DNA of 64,000 bases, taken from the NCBI GenBank assembly GCA_002348605.1, contig DEBQ01000002.1:1-64000 (forward strand), written 5' to 3'. The position numbers were made by a program, and so were the translations under genes. This DNA comes from Candidatus Saccharibacteria bacterium UBA2952. GTDB lineage: Bacteria > Patescibacteriota > Saccharimonadia > Saccharimonadales > Saccharimonadaceae. The number at the start of each line of letters is the position of its first letter. Positions within the stretch are counted from its first letter, which is position 1. Shown here in pieces: positions 51,900 to 59,332 of this stretch. Under the pieces are notes generated by a model. That model worked only from the letters and a program-made list of their open reading frames with translations, had not been told where the DNA came from and searched no databases.

Positions 51900-52377
51900 G
51901 TTCAAAAAGTATTTTTCGAACCGATCAAAAAAGCCTTCTATTCAAGAAATTGTCCGCGAACCAACCGCGGGAGGTATTGTATTTCGCCGCAACAAAAAGG
52001 GTGAAATTGAAATTCTTTTAATCCAAGACGCCAAAGACCGTTGGACTATTCCAAAGGGTCACATTGAAGAAGGCGAAACCGCCCAAGTAACCGCCAAGCG
52101 CGAAATCGGCGAAGAAGCCGGGCTTGAAAACGTTGATATACTTGGCTGGCTTGGTAAAATTCACTTCCGCTACCGCAGGCTCGATAAACTTGTTCTTATG
52201 ACGACACAAATTTACTTAGTGCGTGCCAAGGGTGACACAAACGCCATTAAAAAAGAAGAGTGGATGAACGGCATTAAGTGGTTCAAGTTTGCTGACGCGC
52301 TAGACGCGATTGAATACGAAGACATCGGTAAACTGATGCTACTGGCCATGAAACGAATACGACAGGAGAATTTATGA
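51877..52377 (+). CDS. Nudix hydrolase
   Basis: A 166-residue Nudix protein. The Nudix box GHIEEGETAQVTAKREIGEEAGL is complete (G, the two Glu pairs and REIGEEAG). PTAGGIVFRRNKKGEIEILLI and FRYRRLDKLVLMTTQIYL resemble the diadenosine polyphosphate or RNA-cap hydrolase group. The first ATG at 51877 is used; an in-frame TTG at 51853 would add 8 residues. The stop overlaps rnc by 4 nt. Confidence 0.88.
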   Translation: MQQPIADKFKKYFSNRSKKPSIQEIVREPTAGGIVFRRNKKGEIEILLIQDAKDRWTIPKGHIEEGETAQVTAKREIGEEAGLENVDILGWLGKIHFRYRRLDKLVLMTTQIYLVRAKGDTNAIKKEEWMNGIKWFKFADALDAIEYEDIGKLMLLAMKRIRQENL

Positions 52378-53099
52378 GCGGTATGCCGACAGCGCCTTAC
52401 CAAGAATTCGCAAAAACGGTGCTTGGCTTTGAGTTTAAGGACATTCAACTGCTAGTCACGGCACTCACGCACCGTAGCTACGTCAACGAGCACAAAAAAA
52501 GCGTGACGGAGCACAACGAACGTTTAGAATTCTTGGGTGACGCAGTGCTTGAATTGGCCGTTACCGATTATTTGTTTGCAAATTACACCGAACCCGAAGG
52601 CACGTTGACGAGCTGGCGGGCGGCGCTTGTGCGCACCGAAAGCATTGGCGAAGCCGGCGACAAGTTGGGGTATGAACCGCTACTGCGTATGTCGCGCGGC
52701 GAAAAGCAAGGTAGTGACCGTGCGCGCCAGCAAATACTGGCAAATGCGTTTGAAGCAGTTATTGGTGCAATCTACCTTGAACGCGGCTACAAAGACGCCG
52801 AAACGTTTATTAACAAGCACATTACGTCGAAGCTTGAGAATATTCTGGCCGAAGGTTCGTGGCGCGACCCGAAGTCGCACCTGCAAGAGGTTTCGCAGCG
52901 GATAGACGGCGCTACGCCGCAGTACAAAGTGCTCGAAGAAGTCGGCCCTGACCACGACAAGGTGTTTACTTTGGGTGTTTATGTAGCTGGCAAGCAAATG
53001 GGCAAAGGCTCGGGTCATTCTAAGCAAATCGCCCAGCAAAAAGCCGCTCAGGCAGCGCTTATTAAATACCAGAGCGAGAACACTACGCTAACAGATTGA
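52374..53099 (+). CDS. rnc: Ribonuclease III
   Basis: Double-strand-specific RNase for rRNA and mRNA processing. The 241 residues contain the catalytic signature NERLEFLGDAVLELAV (48-63), the second acidic pair in ANAFEAVIGAIYLERG, and a C-terminal dsRBD (KSHLQEVSQRI..KQIAQQKAAQAALIKY). AGGAGAA is the SD. Last gene of the rpmF operon. Confidence 0.96.
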   Translation: MSGMPTAPYQEFAKTVLGFEFKDIQLLVTALTHRSYVNEHKKSVTEHNERLEFLGDAVLELAVTDYLFANYTEPEGTLTSWRAALVRTESIGEAGDKLGYEPLLRMSRGEKQGSDRARQQILANAFEAVIGAIYLERGYKDAETFINKHITSKLENILAEGSWRDPKSHLQEVSQRIDGATPQYKVLEEVGPDHDKVFTLGVYVAGKQMGKGSGHSKQIAQQKAAQAALIKYQSENTTLTD

Positions 53100-53124
53100 C
53101 AGGTGTCACGAAATAGCGTAAAAT
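53096..53124 (+). promoter_or_regulatory. Promoter of rpsP
   Basis: TTGACA (53096-53101), exactly 17 nt, then TAAAAT (53119-53124). This is the best consensus promoter in the window, giving a leader of about 47 nt for bS16. The -35 overlaps the end of rnc. Confidence 0.8.
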
Positions 53125-53177
53125 CATACGAAGTAGAAATACCAAATCTAACGATTCAATAAGGAAGTTTTATTTTT

Positions 53178-53603
53178 ATGCTCGCAATCCGCTTGCAACG
53201 ACTCGGCCGCAAAGGCTACCCAGTATACCGTTTGGCCGTTCAGGAAGCCCAGCGCCACCCTTCGAGTGGTCGTGTGGTTGCCTACGTCGGTACGTACAAC
53301 CCGCACACCAAAGAAGCCAGCGTTCAAGTTGAAGCAGCACAAAAGTACCTGGACAATGGTGCTCAGCCGACTCCACGTGTCGTCAAATTGCTGAGTGACG
53401 CAGGTGTCAAACTGCCATCTTGGGTAAAGCAGCCTGCAACCGACAAGAACAAGTCTATTCGTAACGCCGAAAAACTTCGCCGCAACCAACCAAAAGAGGA
53501 AGTGGTTGAAGAAGTAGCCGAAGCACCAGCTGCTGAAGAAGCACCAGCTGAAGCTCCTGCCGCAGAAGACGCACCAGCCGAAGAACCAGCTGACAAAGAA
53601 TAA
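53178..53603 (+). CDS. rpsP: Ribosomal protein bS16 with acidic C-terminal extension
   Basis: Small-subunit ribosomal protein. Residues 1-85 match bS16 (LAIRLQRLGRKGYPVYRLAV, SGRVVAYVGTYNPHTKEASV, LDNGAQPTPRVVKLLSDAGV). Residues from about 105 to 141 are an Ala/Glu/Pro tail that is not part of the usual 80-90-residue protein. AAGGAAG is the SD. Confidence 0.94.
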   Translation: MLAIRLQRLGRKGYPVYRLAVQEAQRHPSSGRVVAYVGTYNPHTKEASVQVEAAQKYLDNGAQPTPRVVKLLSDAGVKLPSWVKQPATDKNKSIRNAEKLRRNQPKEEVVEEVAEAPAAEEAPAEAPAAEDAPAEEPADKE

Positions 53604-53655
53604 TCCCAGTCGCGTGTAATCGACGAAGCGAAAGCGCTCATGCTACAATACCGCC

Positions 53656-54174
53656 ATGCATAAGCGCTTTTTTGCTGGCTTTACGGTTGTTGAACTGCTC
53701 ATCGTCATTGTCGTGATTGGTATTATCGCGAGAATTAGCATGATTGCCTACAACGGGGTACAGCTTAAAGGCCACGACACTGCCGTGCAGGATAATTTGT
53801 CAAAAATTACCAACGGGTACAACAACTACTTTGCCGACAATAATGTTTACCCGCCCGCCGATTCAACCCTTAGCACCGCCAAGGTACAAGTAAACCGGGC
53901 AAGTTATAGCGACACGACGACGTCGGGAGCTATGGTGTACTGCACGAATGCCGCCCGCTCTGAGTACGTACTACTGGCTCGGGCGAAAAGTGGCAGGGCC
54001 TACTATGTGATAAGCGACGGACCAGTTAAAAGCTTTACAGGGACATACCCGGTAACATCTGGCAGCCCGACCGTGGCTTCGGCTTGTGACCCGCTGCTTG
54101 GGTCGGCGACCGCTACCTTTGCCTGGATCAATACCGGCGGCACAACAAGCGGTACATGGAACTACGGCTACTAG
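53656..54174 (+). CDS. Type IV pilin-like protein
   Basis: Prepilin of 172 residues: short leader MHKRFFAG, cleavage G/FTVVELL, hydrophobic helix IVIVVIGIIARISMIAYN, then a globular domain with YYVISDG and a C-terminal Cys pair (YCTNAA, ACDPLLG). Third unlinked pilin-type gene of the window. It sits between rpsP and khpA. TACAAT at about 53645 is a possible -10. Confidence 0.85.
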   Translation: MHKRFFAGFTVVELLIVIVVIGIIARISMIAYNGVQLKGHDTAVQDNLSKITNGYNNYFADNNVYPPADSTLSTAKVQVNRASYSDTTTSGAMVYCTNAARSEYVLLARAKSGRAYYVISDGPVKSFTGTYPVTSGSPTVASACDPLLGSATATFAWINTGGTTSGTWNYGY

Positions 54175-54233
54175 CCTCGTGGTATAATTAATTTACAAAT
54201 CGGTAGTGATTACGGAGATCCTGGAGACAGACC

Positions 54234-54629
54234 ATGACAACAATTGACCAACAGTTCGTAGAATATATCGTCAAATCACTTGTCGGCCACCCCGACGATG
54301 TTGTCCTTGAGCGCGTCATTGACGAAAAGGGCGTCCTATTAACTCTTACGGTGAATCCAGATGACCTTGGCCGTGTAATTGGTAAGCGGGGCATGACTGC
54401 CCAAAGCCTTCGTACGCTACTTCGGGCGCTCGGTACTAAGAATGACGCCCGTTACAACTTGAAGATTGTGAACAACGACGAAGACCGTGAACAGTACGCT
54501 AGCCAATCAAATGACGAATCTGACCAGCGTGTGGAAGAATCAACAGATGAAGCTGTGGAAAACGGACCATCGGACTTAGCAAAAAACACTCGCAAAGAAC
54601 TTGCCGAACTCGACGACCTCGATATATAA
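54234..54629 (+). CDS. khpA: KH-domain RNA-binding protein (KhpA-like) with acidic tail
   Basis: A 131-residue protein whose first 80 residues form the single KH domain of KhpA/YlqC (FVEYIVKSLVGHPDDVVLERV, VNPDDLGRVIGKRGMTAQSLRTLLRA, GxxG loop GKRG). The remaining 50 residues are acidic and Ser-rich. The family partners KhpB and binds small RNAs. The gene order rpsP..khpA..trmD is a common bacterial one, here with a pilin inserted. Confidence 0.92.
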   Translation: MTTIDQQFVEYIVKSLVGHPDDVVLERVIDEKGVLLTLTVNPDDLGRVIGKRGMTAQSLRTLLRALGTKNDARYNLKIVNNDEDREQYASQSNDESDQRVEESTDEAVENGPSDLAKNTRKELAELDDLDI

Positions 54630-54710
54630 TCATAATCAGTTCAACAGCACTGCGAGAACTACAAAAAGCTCTATGCGAGCAAACCTAAAGGTTTGAGAGC
54701 CTTATATGTG
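54630..54710 (+). other. Structured 3' region between khpA and trmD
   Basis: No gene is seen. A folded element AAACC-TAAA-GGTTT (about 54681-54694), embedded in GCTCT..GAGAGC arms, precedes the terminator. It may be a 3' UTR element of khpA; nothing else is recognised. Confidence 0.3.
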
Positions 54711-54743
54711 ACAAAAACCGTCCTGTATTGGACGGTTTTTGTT
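54711..54743 (+). terminator. Terminator of khpA
   Basis: AAAAACCGTCC (54713-54723) and GGACGGTTTTT (54730-54740) form an 11-bp stem with loop TGTATT and a T-run. Confidence 0.85.
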
Positions 54744-54767
54744 TGAAGAGAGAAGCATCTGTCCTTT

Positions 54768-54773
54768 TATAAT
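54768..54773 (+). promoter_or_regulatory. -10 box upstream of trmD
   Basis: TATAAT predicts a start near 54780, where an ATG (54781) opens a 49-codon frame out of frame with trmD. A weaker TGT-TACTCT (54802-54810) sits 8 nt before the trmD ATG at 54818. Confidence 0.45.
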
Positions 54774-54817
54774 AACATGTATGGACATAAAAATCAATAG
54801 CTGTTACTCTAGTACAG

Positions 54818-55480
54818 ATGAGAAAGTTCCAAGTTATAACGCTTTTTCCGGACATGTTTACCGGTGTATTTGGCAGCTCCATGATGTGGAAGGCGCAAAA
54901 CGGCGAGCACGTGGAGCTTTCGACTATTAATTTGCGGGACTTTGGCTTAGGGCCACGACGACAAGTCGATGATACACCGTATGGCGGTGGCGACGGAATG
55001 TTGCTTAAGCCCGAACCGCTGTTTGCGGCCGTAGAACACGCGAAGAGTCTTGACCCGTCCGCCAAAGTGCTGCTTATGACACCGCGTGGTGATCGCTGGA
55101 AGCAAGAAACGGCGCAAGCATATGCAGACACTGGCATTGGCTACATATTTATTTGCGGCCGGTACGAAGGGTATGATGAGCGTATCGTTAGTCTGGTTGA
55201 TGCGCAACTAAGCGTTGGAGATTATGTACTAACGGGCGGTGAACTGCCGGCAATGACGATTATAGACAGCATTGTTCGGCTAATACCTGGCGTGCTTGGG
55301 GGCGAATCAAGCGCCGAGATTGAAAGCTTTTCTGACGGCGAGACGTTAGAGTACCCGCAGTACACCCGACCCGAAGAATTCCGGGGCATGAAAGTCCCCG
55401 ACGTGCTACTCAGCGGTCACCACGGCGAAATCGCCAAATGGCGCCAGCAGAATAGCGTAAAAAGCAAAGAGGACTCGTAA
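54818..55480 (+). CDS. trmD: tRNA (guanine-37-N1)-methyltransferase TrmD
   Basis: SPOUT methyltransferase modifying G37. The 220 residues show FQVITLFPDMFTG, PRRQVDDTPYGGGDGMLLKPEP, ICGRYEGYDERI, SVGDYVLTGGELPAM and LGGESSAEIESF, with the knot-forming glycine loops intact. bL19 does not follow as in many bacteria. The stop lies inside the terminator hairpin. Confidence 0.96.
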   Translation: MRKFQVITLFPDMFTGVFGSSMMWKAQNGEHVELSTINLRDFGLGPRRQVDDTPYGGGDGMLLKPEPLFAAVEHAKSLDPSAKVLLMTPRGDRWKQETAQAYADTGIGYIFICGRYEGYDERIVSLVDAQLSVGDYVLTGGELPAMTIIDSIVRLIPGVLGGESSAEIESFSDGETLEYPQYTRPEEFRGMKVPDVLLSGHHGEIAKWRQQNSVKSKEDS

Positions 55481-55493
55481 GAGTCCTCTTGCT
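55467..55493 (+). terminator. Terminator overlapping the trmD stop
   Basis: AAGAGGACTC (55467-55476), loop GTAA, GAGTCCTCTT (55481-55490), then GCTTGTTG. The TAA stop (55478-55480) is in the loop. Confidence 0.75.
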
Positions 55494-55497
55494 TGTT

Positions 55498-55590
55498 GTG
55501 GTGGATGTCGTAGAGCGAGCAGTCACATTTTTTGTTGGAGTTTTTGTTTTTGTAACGTCGCTGTTCATCACTTTAAATGGTCGAGCTTAA
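55498..55590 (+). CDS. Possible 30-residue single-helix membrane peptide
   Basis: An open frame with GTG GTG starts gives VVDVVERAVTFFVGVFV and then FVTSLFITLNGRA. A short charged head precedes one hydrophobic helix. It lies directly behind the trmD terminator, has no SD or -10, and its hydrophobicity may come from T-rich low-complexity DNA. Weak candidate. Confidence 0.2.
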   Translation: MVDVVERAVTFFVGVFVFVTSLFITLNGRA

Positions 55591-55655
55591 AAACACAAGC
55601 GTAATTTTCAAAATAACAACAGTTATCGTGCATGGCGTGCGGCTATAATAAAACT

Positions 55656-56120
55656 ATGAAAATAATTCCTTCGTACGGGCCGACCCGAAACCCGCGCACA
55701 AAGGCAGCTGCTTGGGTGTGCGCTGGTATGCTAACAGTCATGCTTGTCGCCCAATTGTTTTCGTACGAGGATTTTCCGTCGGTTTTGAATATTGTGCTCC
55801 CAATAAACGAACAACCATTGATTCACTTGACTGCAGCGCTTGCCGTCATTGCTGAACTGTTGGCGTTGCCATACCTTCTTGGCATGTATTTGTCTAAACT
55901 CACGCGAGGGGTAAGCGGCTTATTCGCAGTGCTGGCCGCGTCATTTTGGCTTATCGTATCGCTTACGAATGCTCACGCTGCAAATAGCGGTTTGTTTTCA
56001 ACGACGTTTGAACTACCCGGTGGTCTATTGGCGGCCATATGGACGTTTGTTCTATTTGGGACGCTGGCGACGGTTGTATATGCCGACACCAAATTCCGCC
56101 ACGACATGTCCACCTCTTGA
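55656..56120 (+). CDS. Four-helix membrane protein, unknown
   Basis: A 154-residue membrane protein that I do not recognise. Four helices start near residues 19, 57, 88 and 127. Short loops contain PINEQPLIH and NAHAANSGLFSTTFELPGG. TATAAT (55644-55649) ends 7 nt before the ATG at 55656, fixing the start; an in-frame ATG at 55632 precedes the box. It is the last chromosomal gene before tRNA-Gln and the mobile element. Confidence 0.65.
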   Translation: MKIIPSYGPTRNPRTKAAAWVCAGMLTVMLVAQLFSYEDFPSVLNIVLPINEQPLIHLTAALAVIAELLALPYLLGMYLSKLTRGVSGLFAVLAASFWLIVSLTNAHAANSGLFSTTFELPGGLLAAIWTFVLFGTLATVVYADTKFRHDMSTS

Positions 56121-56145
56121 GGTAAACGGCGTTCTAGGGTACAAT
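56117..56145 (+). promoter_or_regulatory. Promoter of tRNA-Gln
   Basis: TTGAGG (56117-56122), 17-nt spacer, TACAAT (56140-56145), 24 nt before the tRNA. Confidence 0.55.
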
Positions 56146-56168
56146 TTATTTCTGTAACAACCAGATAT

Positions 56169-56242
56169 TGGGGATTAGCCAAGCGGTAAGGCAGTGGGTT
56201 CTGGTCCCATGATCGGGGGTTCGAATCCCTCATCCCCAGCCA
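56169..56242 (+). tRNA. tRNA-Gln (anticodon CUG)
   Basis: The 74-nt cloverleaf has acceptor TGGGGAT paired with ATCCCCA, anticodon arm GTGGG-TTCTGGT-CCCAT, T arm GGGGGTTCGAATCCCTC and encoded CCA. It marks the left border of the mobile region; the serine recombinase gene ends 83 nt downstream, pointing toward it. Confidence 0.95.
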
Positions 56243-56282
56243 TATAGAACGCACACCAGGAGAGAGATTCTCGACTTCATTC

Positions 56283-56310
56283 TGACCCCCGTTTTGGGGG
56301 TCATTTTGAT
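56283..56310 (+). terminator. Terminator of tRNA-Gln
   Basis: TGACCCCC (56283-56290), loop GTTTT, GGGGGTCA (56296-56303), then TTTTGATT. Confidence 0.85.
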
Positions 56311-56324
56311 TGGTTTGGTTATCA

Positions 56325-57833
56325 TTATTTTGCATATCCTAAAATCTCCTTTGTTTGACCACTATTTCTTGCGATAGCTTGTGCTAATTTGGTGTAAGTA
56401 ACAGATACGGAATTATCTTTTAGACTGACTTTTTCGAATAGTTTGGTTAATATTAATCGTTTGTCGTCGTTTATGATATTGGTGTCGGAAAATAGGCGCT
56501 TAGCGTCCTGGGATAGCTTAATATTGGCTATACCTTCCATATATTTCTCCTCATATTTCTGGCTGATGCCTCCTTTCTGCTTTTGCAAATCATTAAGTTC
56601 ACTAACGAACGACTCGTGCTTGCTCAGATATCGCTCGTTGGAAATAAGTCCAGCAAGCTTGTCGTCATACAGCATGTCATCCATCCGTTTAATTCGGCCT
56701 ATGCGCTCATCCAGGGCTTTTTGTGTCTCCTCGGCATTGTTTACGGATAACTGGAAGTCATTCTGGAGTAATGTCGTTAACCAACTAATGACTTCTGGTG
56801 AAGGGCAGATAAGGTCATCGAGCCTATTATGTATTAGGGCAAGTACTGTATCTTCCCGGATGAAACTTTGTTTCTTGCATGCTTCTAGTCGTCGCTGACA
56901 AGATCCATACAGCCGCCCCTTCTGTAGCTGCCAGGTGACGTTTTTGCCGCAATGCTCACACGTCAGAATCCCTTTTAATATCGGGTTGTGTTTGCGGTAT
57001 TTCGTCGGTCGTTTACGGGATATCTTGGCCTGGACGGCACTGAAAAGCTCGTCCGATATTAGGTGGGGTTGCCTGCCTGGATATTCCTTACCATCAAATC
57101 GAATGACCCCAATATAGAACGGATTGGTAAGAATGCGGTGGGCGTGGCTTTTCGAGAATGGCCGGCCCCTGCCACTTACTAGACCGAACTCAGTCATCTT
57201 GTGTCGGATCGTTTCAATCGAATGCTGCGGCTCAAGCATGAGCTCGAATATGCGCTGCATCGATTTATACGTTTGAGGGTTAAGGTCATGTATTCGTTTG
57301 CCTTCACGTAGTATGGTCATATAGCCCGGAGGGGGAGCCGCCGGCATCCAGCCTTGAGCTAGCTTCTCGGCCCAGCCTTTCATGGCTTCTTCGCGTAGAT
57401 TATCAATGTAGTTCTTAGCAAGTACAACACGCATGCCCCAGTTGAGCCATTCCTGTGACCGTGAATTTTTGTGTAAGACAATCGAGTCTTTTACGAAGTG
57501 GACTTTGCGGTTTTCATCCGACGTGAGCCAGTCGTGCGTTTCGACAGCATCATGGAGGTTCCGAACATGTCGATCCACTTTCTCAACGATAAGGTTCTTT
57601 ATCTTTCTTTTCTCGATAAATCCCATCGCTTCCTTAAAGACTTTTCGCTGTTCGGTCTTCGAGGCTGATTCCGCAATCTTGAGTGTCCTTAGGATAACTA
57701 GCTCGTTATTGTTGCAATATGCGGTCAGGTGTTTTACTTGGGACTCTAACGAAAAGCCTTCCTCTTCCTGGCCCTTTGAAGAGACGCGGGCCATGATGAC
57801 GGCTAACTTATCCGTGCTGTCCATCATCTTCAC
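56325..57833 (-). CDS. Large serine recombinase (site-specific integrase)
   Basis: A 502-residue large serine recombinase, expected to integrate or excise the element around it. The resolvase domain begins LAVIMARVSSKGQ with catalytic S18 and has ESQVKHL and VEKVDRHVRN. The recombinase domain (PPPGYMTI, HRILTNPFYIGVIRFDGKEYPGRQPHLI) is followed by a zinc ribbon (CEHCGKNVTWQ..CQRRLEACKK) and a coiled-coil C-terminus. Several in-frame ATGs lie within the first four codons. It points toward tRNA-Gln. The attachment sites were not identified. Confidence 0.93.
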   Translation of the reverse strand: MKMMDSTDKLAVIMARVSSKGQEEEGFSLESQVKHLTAYCNNNELVILRTLKIAESASKTEQRKVFKEAMGFIEKRKIKNLIVEKVDRHVRNLHDAVETHDWLTSDENRKVHFVKDSIVLHKNSRSQEWLNWGMRVVLAKNYIDNLREEAMKGWAEKLAQGWMPAAPPPGYMTILREGKRIHDLNPQTYKSMQRIFELMLEPQHSIETIRHKMTEFGLVSGRGRPFSKSHAHRILTNPFYIGVIRFDGKEYPGRQPHLISDELFSAVQAKISRKRPTKYRKHNPILKGILTCEHCGKNVTWQLQKGRLYGSCQRRLEACKKQSFIREDTVLALIHNRLDDLICPSPEVISWLTTLLQNDFQLSVNNAEETQKALDERIGRIKRMDDMLYDDKLAGLISNERYLSKHESFVSELNDLQKQKGGISQKYEEKYMEGIANIKLSQDAKRLFSDTNIINDDKRLILTKLFEKVSLKDNSVSVTYTKLAQAIARNSGQTKEILGYAK

Positions 57834-58020
57834 CTGGTTTATTGCGCTCTCGGGCTAAACACTCGTAGAGGGATAGAAGTTGTATCCCGATCTCAGCTGC
57901 ATCATCGAAGGAGACGGGGATTTCGGATTTTACCGTAAGGATAGAGCGCAGCCGTTCGGTCATGTCGCTACTGGGAGCGAAGAAGTTTCCTATTACTGAC
58001 TTGGATCGATTCTCTTCCAT
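57808..58020 (-). CDS. Small protein upstream of the recombinase, unknown
   Basis: A 70-residue, slightly acidic protein (NFFAPSSDMTERLRSIL, SFDDAAEIGIQLLSLYECLA) with no recognised family. GGAGGG is a good SD 4-9 nt before the ATG. Its end overlaps the recombinase start by 26 nt in another frame, so the two are probably coupled. A recombination directionality or accessory factor is conceivable but not shown. Confidence 0.6.
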   Translation of the reverse strand: MEENRSKSVIGNFFAPSSDMTERLRSILTVKSEIPVSFDDAAEIGIQLLSLYECLARERNKPGEDDGQHG

Positions 58021-58034
58021 ATACCCTCCATACG

Positions 58035-58058
58035 AAAAACATACCCGAGATGGGTACG
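58035..58058 (-). terminator. Terminator after the RHH gene
   Basis: On the minus strand TACCC-ATCTC-GGGTA (58056-58042) is followed by TGTTTTTCG. Confidence 0.55.
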
Positions 58059-58083
58059 TTTCAATCCGGCTAGCACTCTGCTG

Positions 58084-58287
58084 CTATTTGTCCCAGGGTC
58101 GCCCGGGCTTTGGTCGTTCTTTTAGCTCTATATCTACTAAATTCTTGAGTTCTTTATCACCAGTCTGGGCGAGTAAGTTTAGGACCAATTCGCTCAGAGT
58201 AAGTCCATTATCCTTCGCAACCAACTTAGCGCGCTTTCGCACGTCGTCTGTAACGCGAATCTGCATACTGACTATCTTTCTGGACAT
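58084..58287 (-). CDS. Ribbon-helix-helix DNA-binding protein
   Basis: A 67-residue RHH protein: SMQIRVTDDVRKRAKLVAKDNGLTLSELVLNLLAQ gives the beta strand and the two helices of the Arc/MetJ fold, followed by a Lys/Pro-rich tail. It could be a plasmid-type copy or partition regulator, an antitoxin (no toxin is adjacent) or an excision regulator. A 14-bp motif is found 21 nt upstream and twice more within 130 bp, likely its operators. Confidence 0.8.
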   Translation of the reverse strand: MSRKIVSMQIRVTDDVRKRAKLVAKDNGLTLSELVLNLLAQTGDKELKNLVDIELKERPKPGRPWDK

Positions 58288-58307
58288 TAGCCCTAGTTTA
58301 TCATAAA

Positions 58308-58321
58308 AGTATTACTATTTA
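58308..58321 (+). repeat. 14-bp motif, site 1
   Basis: AGTATTACTATTTA, immediately upstream of the RHH gene (start at 58287). Confidence 0.6.
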
Positions 58322-58373
58322 CTCTCGGTTTTATCTGGTGCTAGCCGAATTGTGAACGTACGATCTCTATATA

Positions 58374-58387
58374 TAAATAGTATTACT
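58374..58387 (-). repeat. 14-bp motif, site 2
   Basis: Reads AGTAATACTATTTA on the minus strand, one base different from site 1. It forms an inverted pair with site 3 across a 13-bp AT spacer. Confidence 0.6.
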
Positions 58388-58400
58388 AATTAAAATAAAA

Positions 58401-58414
58401 AGCAATACTATTTA
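58401..58414 (+). repeat. 14-bp motif, site 3
   Basis: AGCAATACTATTTA, one base different from site 2. Confidence 0.6.
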
Positions 58415-58536
58415 AACATTTTGTATGACATATTTACCTACAGTCGATAGATGGTAATACGGATGATTCTAACAGGGGTTACAATTCGCTAAATACTCTC
58501 TCTTTATATATACTACGTATAAGAGAGTTGAGATGT

Positions 58537-59316
58537 ATGAGCGTGAGTATAAAAGAAGATAAACTTACTAATCAGCAGCAGCGTGTTCTAAAACTCTTAT
58601 TCAAGTTCCGATTCATATCTGCAACACTACTAGGGCTAGTTATGGGTATCCGTCGTATCAGTGCCTATGAGGTTCTGGAAAAACTCGTCTGCAAGGGATT
58701 GGTAACAAAGGTATATAAGAATGAATACCGTATTCTTGGAAAACCTGCGTATTACTACTTGAGTAAATCTGGTGTCACGACGGTTCGTAAGCTAATGGAC
58801 GTCAAAGAGTCTGTCGTTCATCCCCTGTATAAGAACGACGAAGCCACCGACGAATTTATCGAACACTGCCTTAAGCTCGCTCAGCTCTACATCTCCATCA
58901 TGCCGTCCCTGCCTAGCGGCTCAGACATCTTTACAAAAGCTGAAATCAACAGGTTCAAACAATTCCCAAAGAACCGGCCTGACCTCTACATCCGTACCTC
59001 GGAAAGTCGGGATGCGATCGTAATCCTTGTCGACGATAAACAGCCGTATATTATCCGTAAGCGCTTGGACGAAGTCATCACTCATTACGAGACTGAAGAT
59101 TGGGACGGCGACTATCCACGCATCTGCTTCGTGCTAAAAGATGCGAACGCAAAGAATAGCTTTCTCTACACGACACGTAAGAAACTCGAGGATATGGGCT
59201 TTGATGAGAACGAGATACGCGTACTTGCGACGTCTTTAGAGGCTACGAAAGGGAAGTCGCCTTTCATATGGGCGGATGCAACGGCACTTAAGAACTCCAC
59301 GACCTTGTTCGGCTAA
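58537..59316 (+). CDS. Replication-relaxation-like protein (winged helix plus C-terminal domain)
   Basis: A 259-residue protein resembling the replication-relaxation family found on mobile elements. An N-terminal winged helix (TNQQQRVLKLLFKFRFISATLLG, SAYEVLEKLVCKGLVTKVYK, AYYYLSKSGVTTV) precedes a domain with RPDLYIRTS and VILVDDKQPYIIRKRLDEVI, reminiscent of a nuclease-like fold with D/E..K spacing. ATG 58537 is used; an in-frame TTG lies at 58528. Likely role: element replication, mobilisation or control. Confidence 0.65.
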   Translation: MSVSIKEDKLTNQQQRVLKLLFKFRFISATLLGLVMGIRRISAYEVLEKLVCKGLVTKVYKNEYRILGKPAYYYLSKSGVTTVRKLMDVKESVVHPLYKNDEATDEFIEHCLKLAQLYISIMPSLPSGSDIFTKAEINRFKQFPKNRPDLYIRTSESRDAIVILVDDKQPYIIRKRLDEVITHYETEDWDGDYPRICFVLKDANAKNSFLYTTRKKLEDMGFDENEIRVLATSLEATKGKSPFIWADATALKNSTTLFG

Positions 59317-59332
59317 GAGTATTATAGATAGT

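Larger units (their letters stand above)
58288..58536 (+). other. AT-rich gap with three 14-bp motifs; candidate operator or origin
   Basis: This 249-bp gap holds no gene. It is rich in A and T, with runs such as TAATTAAAATAAAAA, and contains the three AGYAWTACTATTTA copies. It lies between divergent RHH and replication-relaxation-like genes, the arrangement of a regulatory region or an iteron origin. TATATACTACGTATAAG near 58504-58522 may hold the promoter of the plus-strand gene. Confidence 0.45.

Noticed and set aside
56169..56325. att core of the serine recombinase
   Set aside because: I saw no second copy of the tRNA-Gln 3' end or of the following bases elsewhere in the window. The right end is probably beyond base 64000.
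58084..58287. RHH protein as the antitoxin of a toxin-antitoxin pair
   Set aside because: No small toxin-like gene is adjacent on the same strand. The neighbouring 70-residue protein resembles no toxin family I know and overlaps the recombinase instead.
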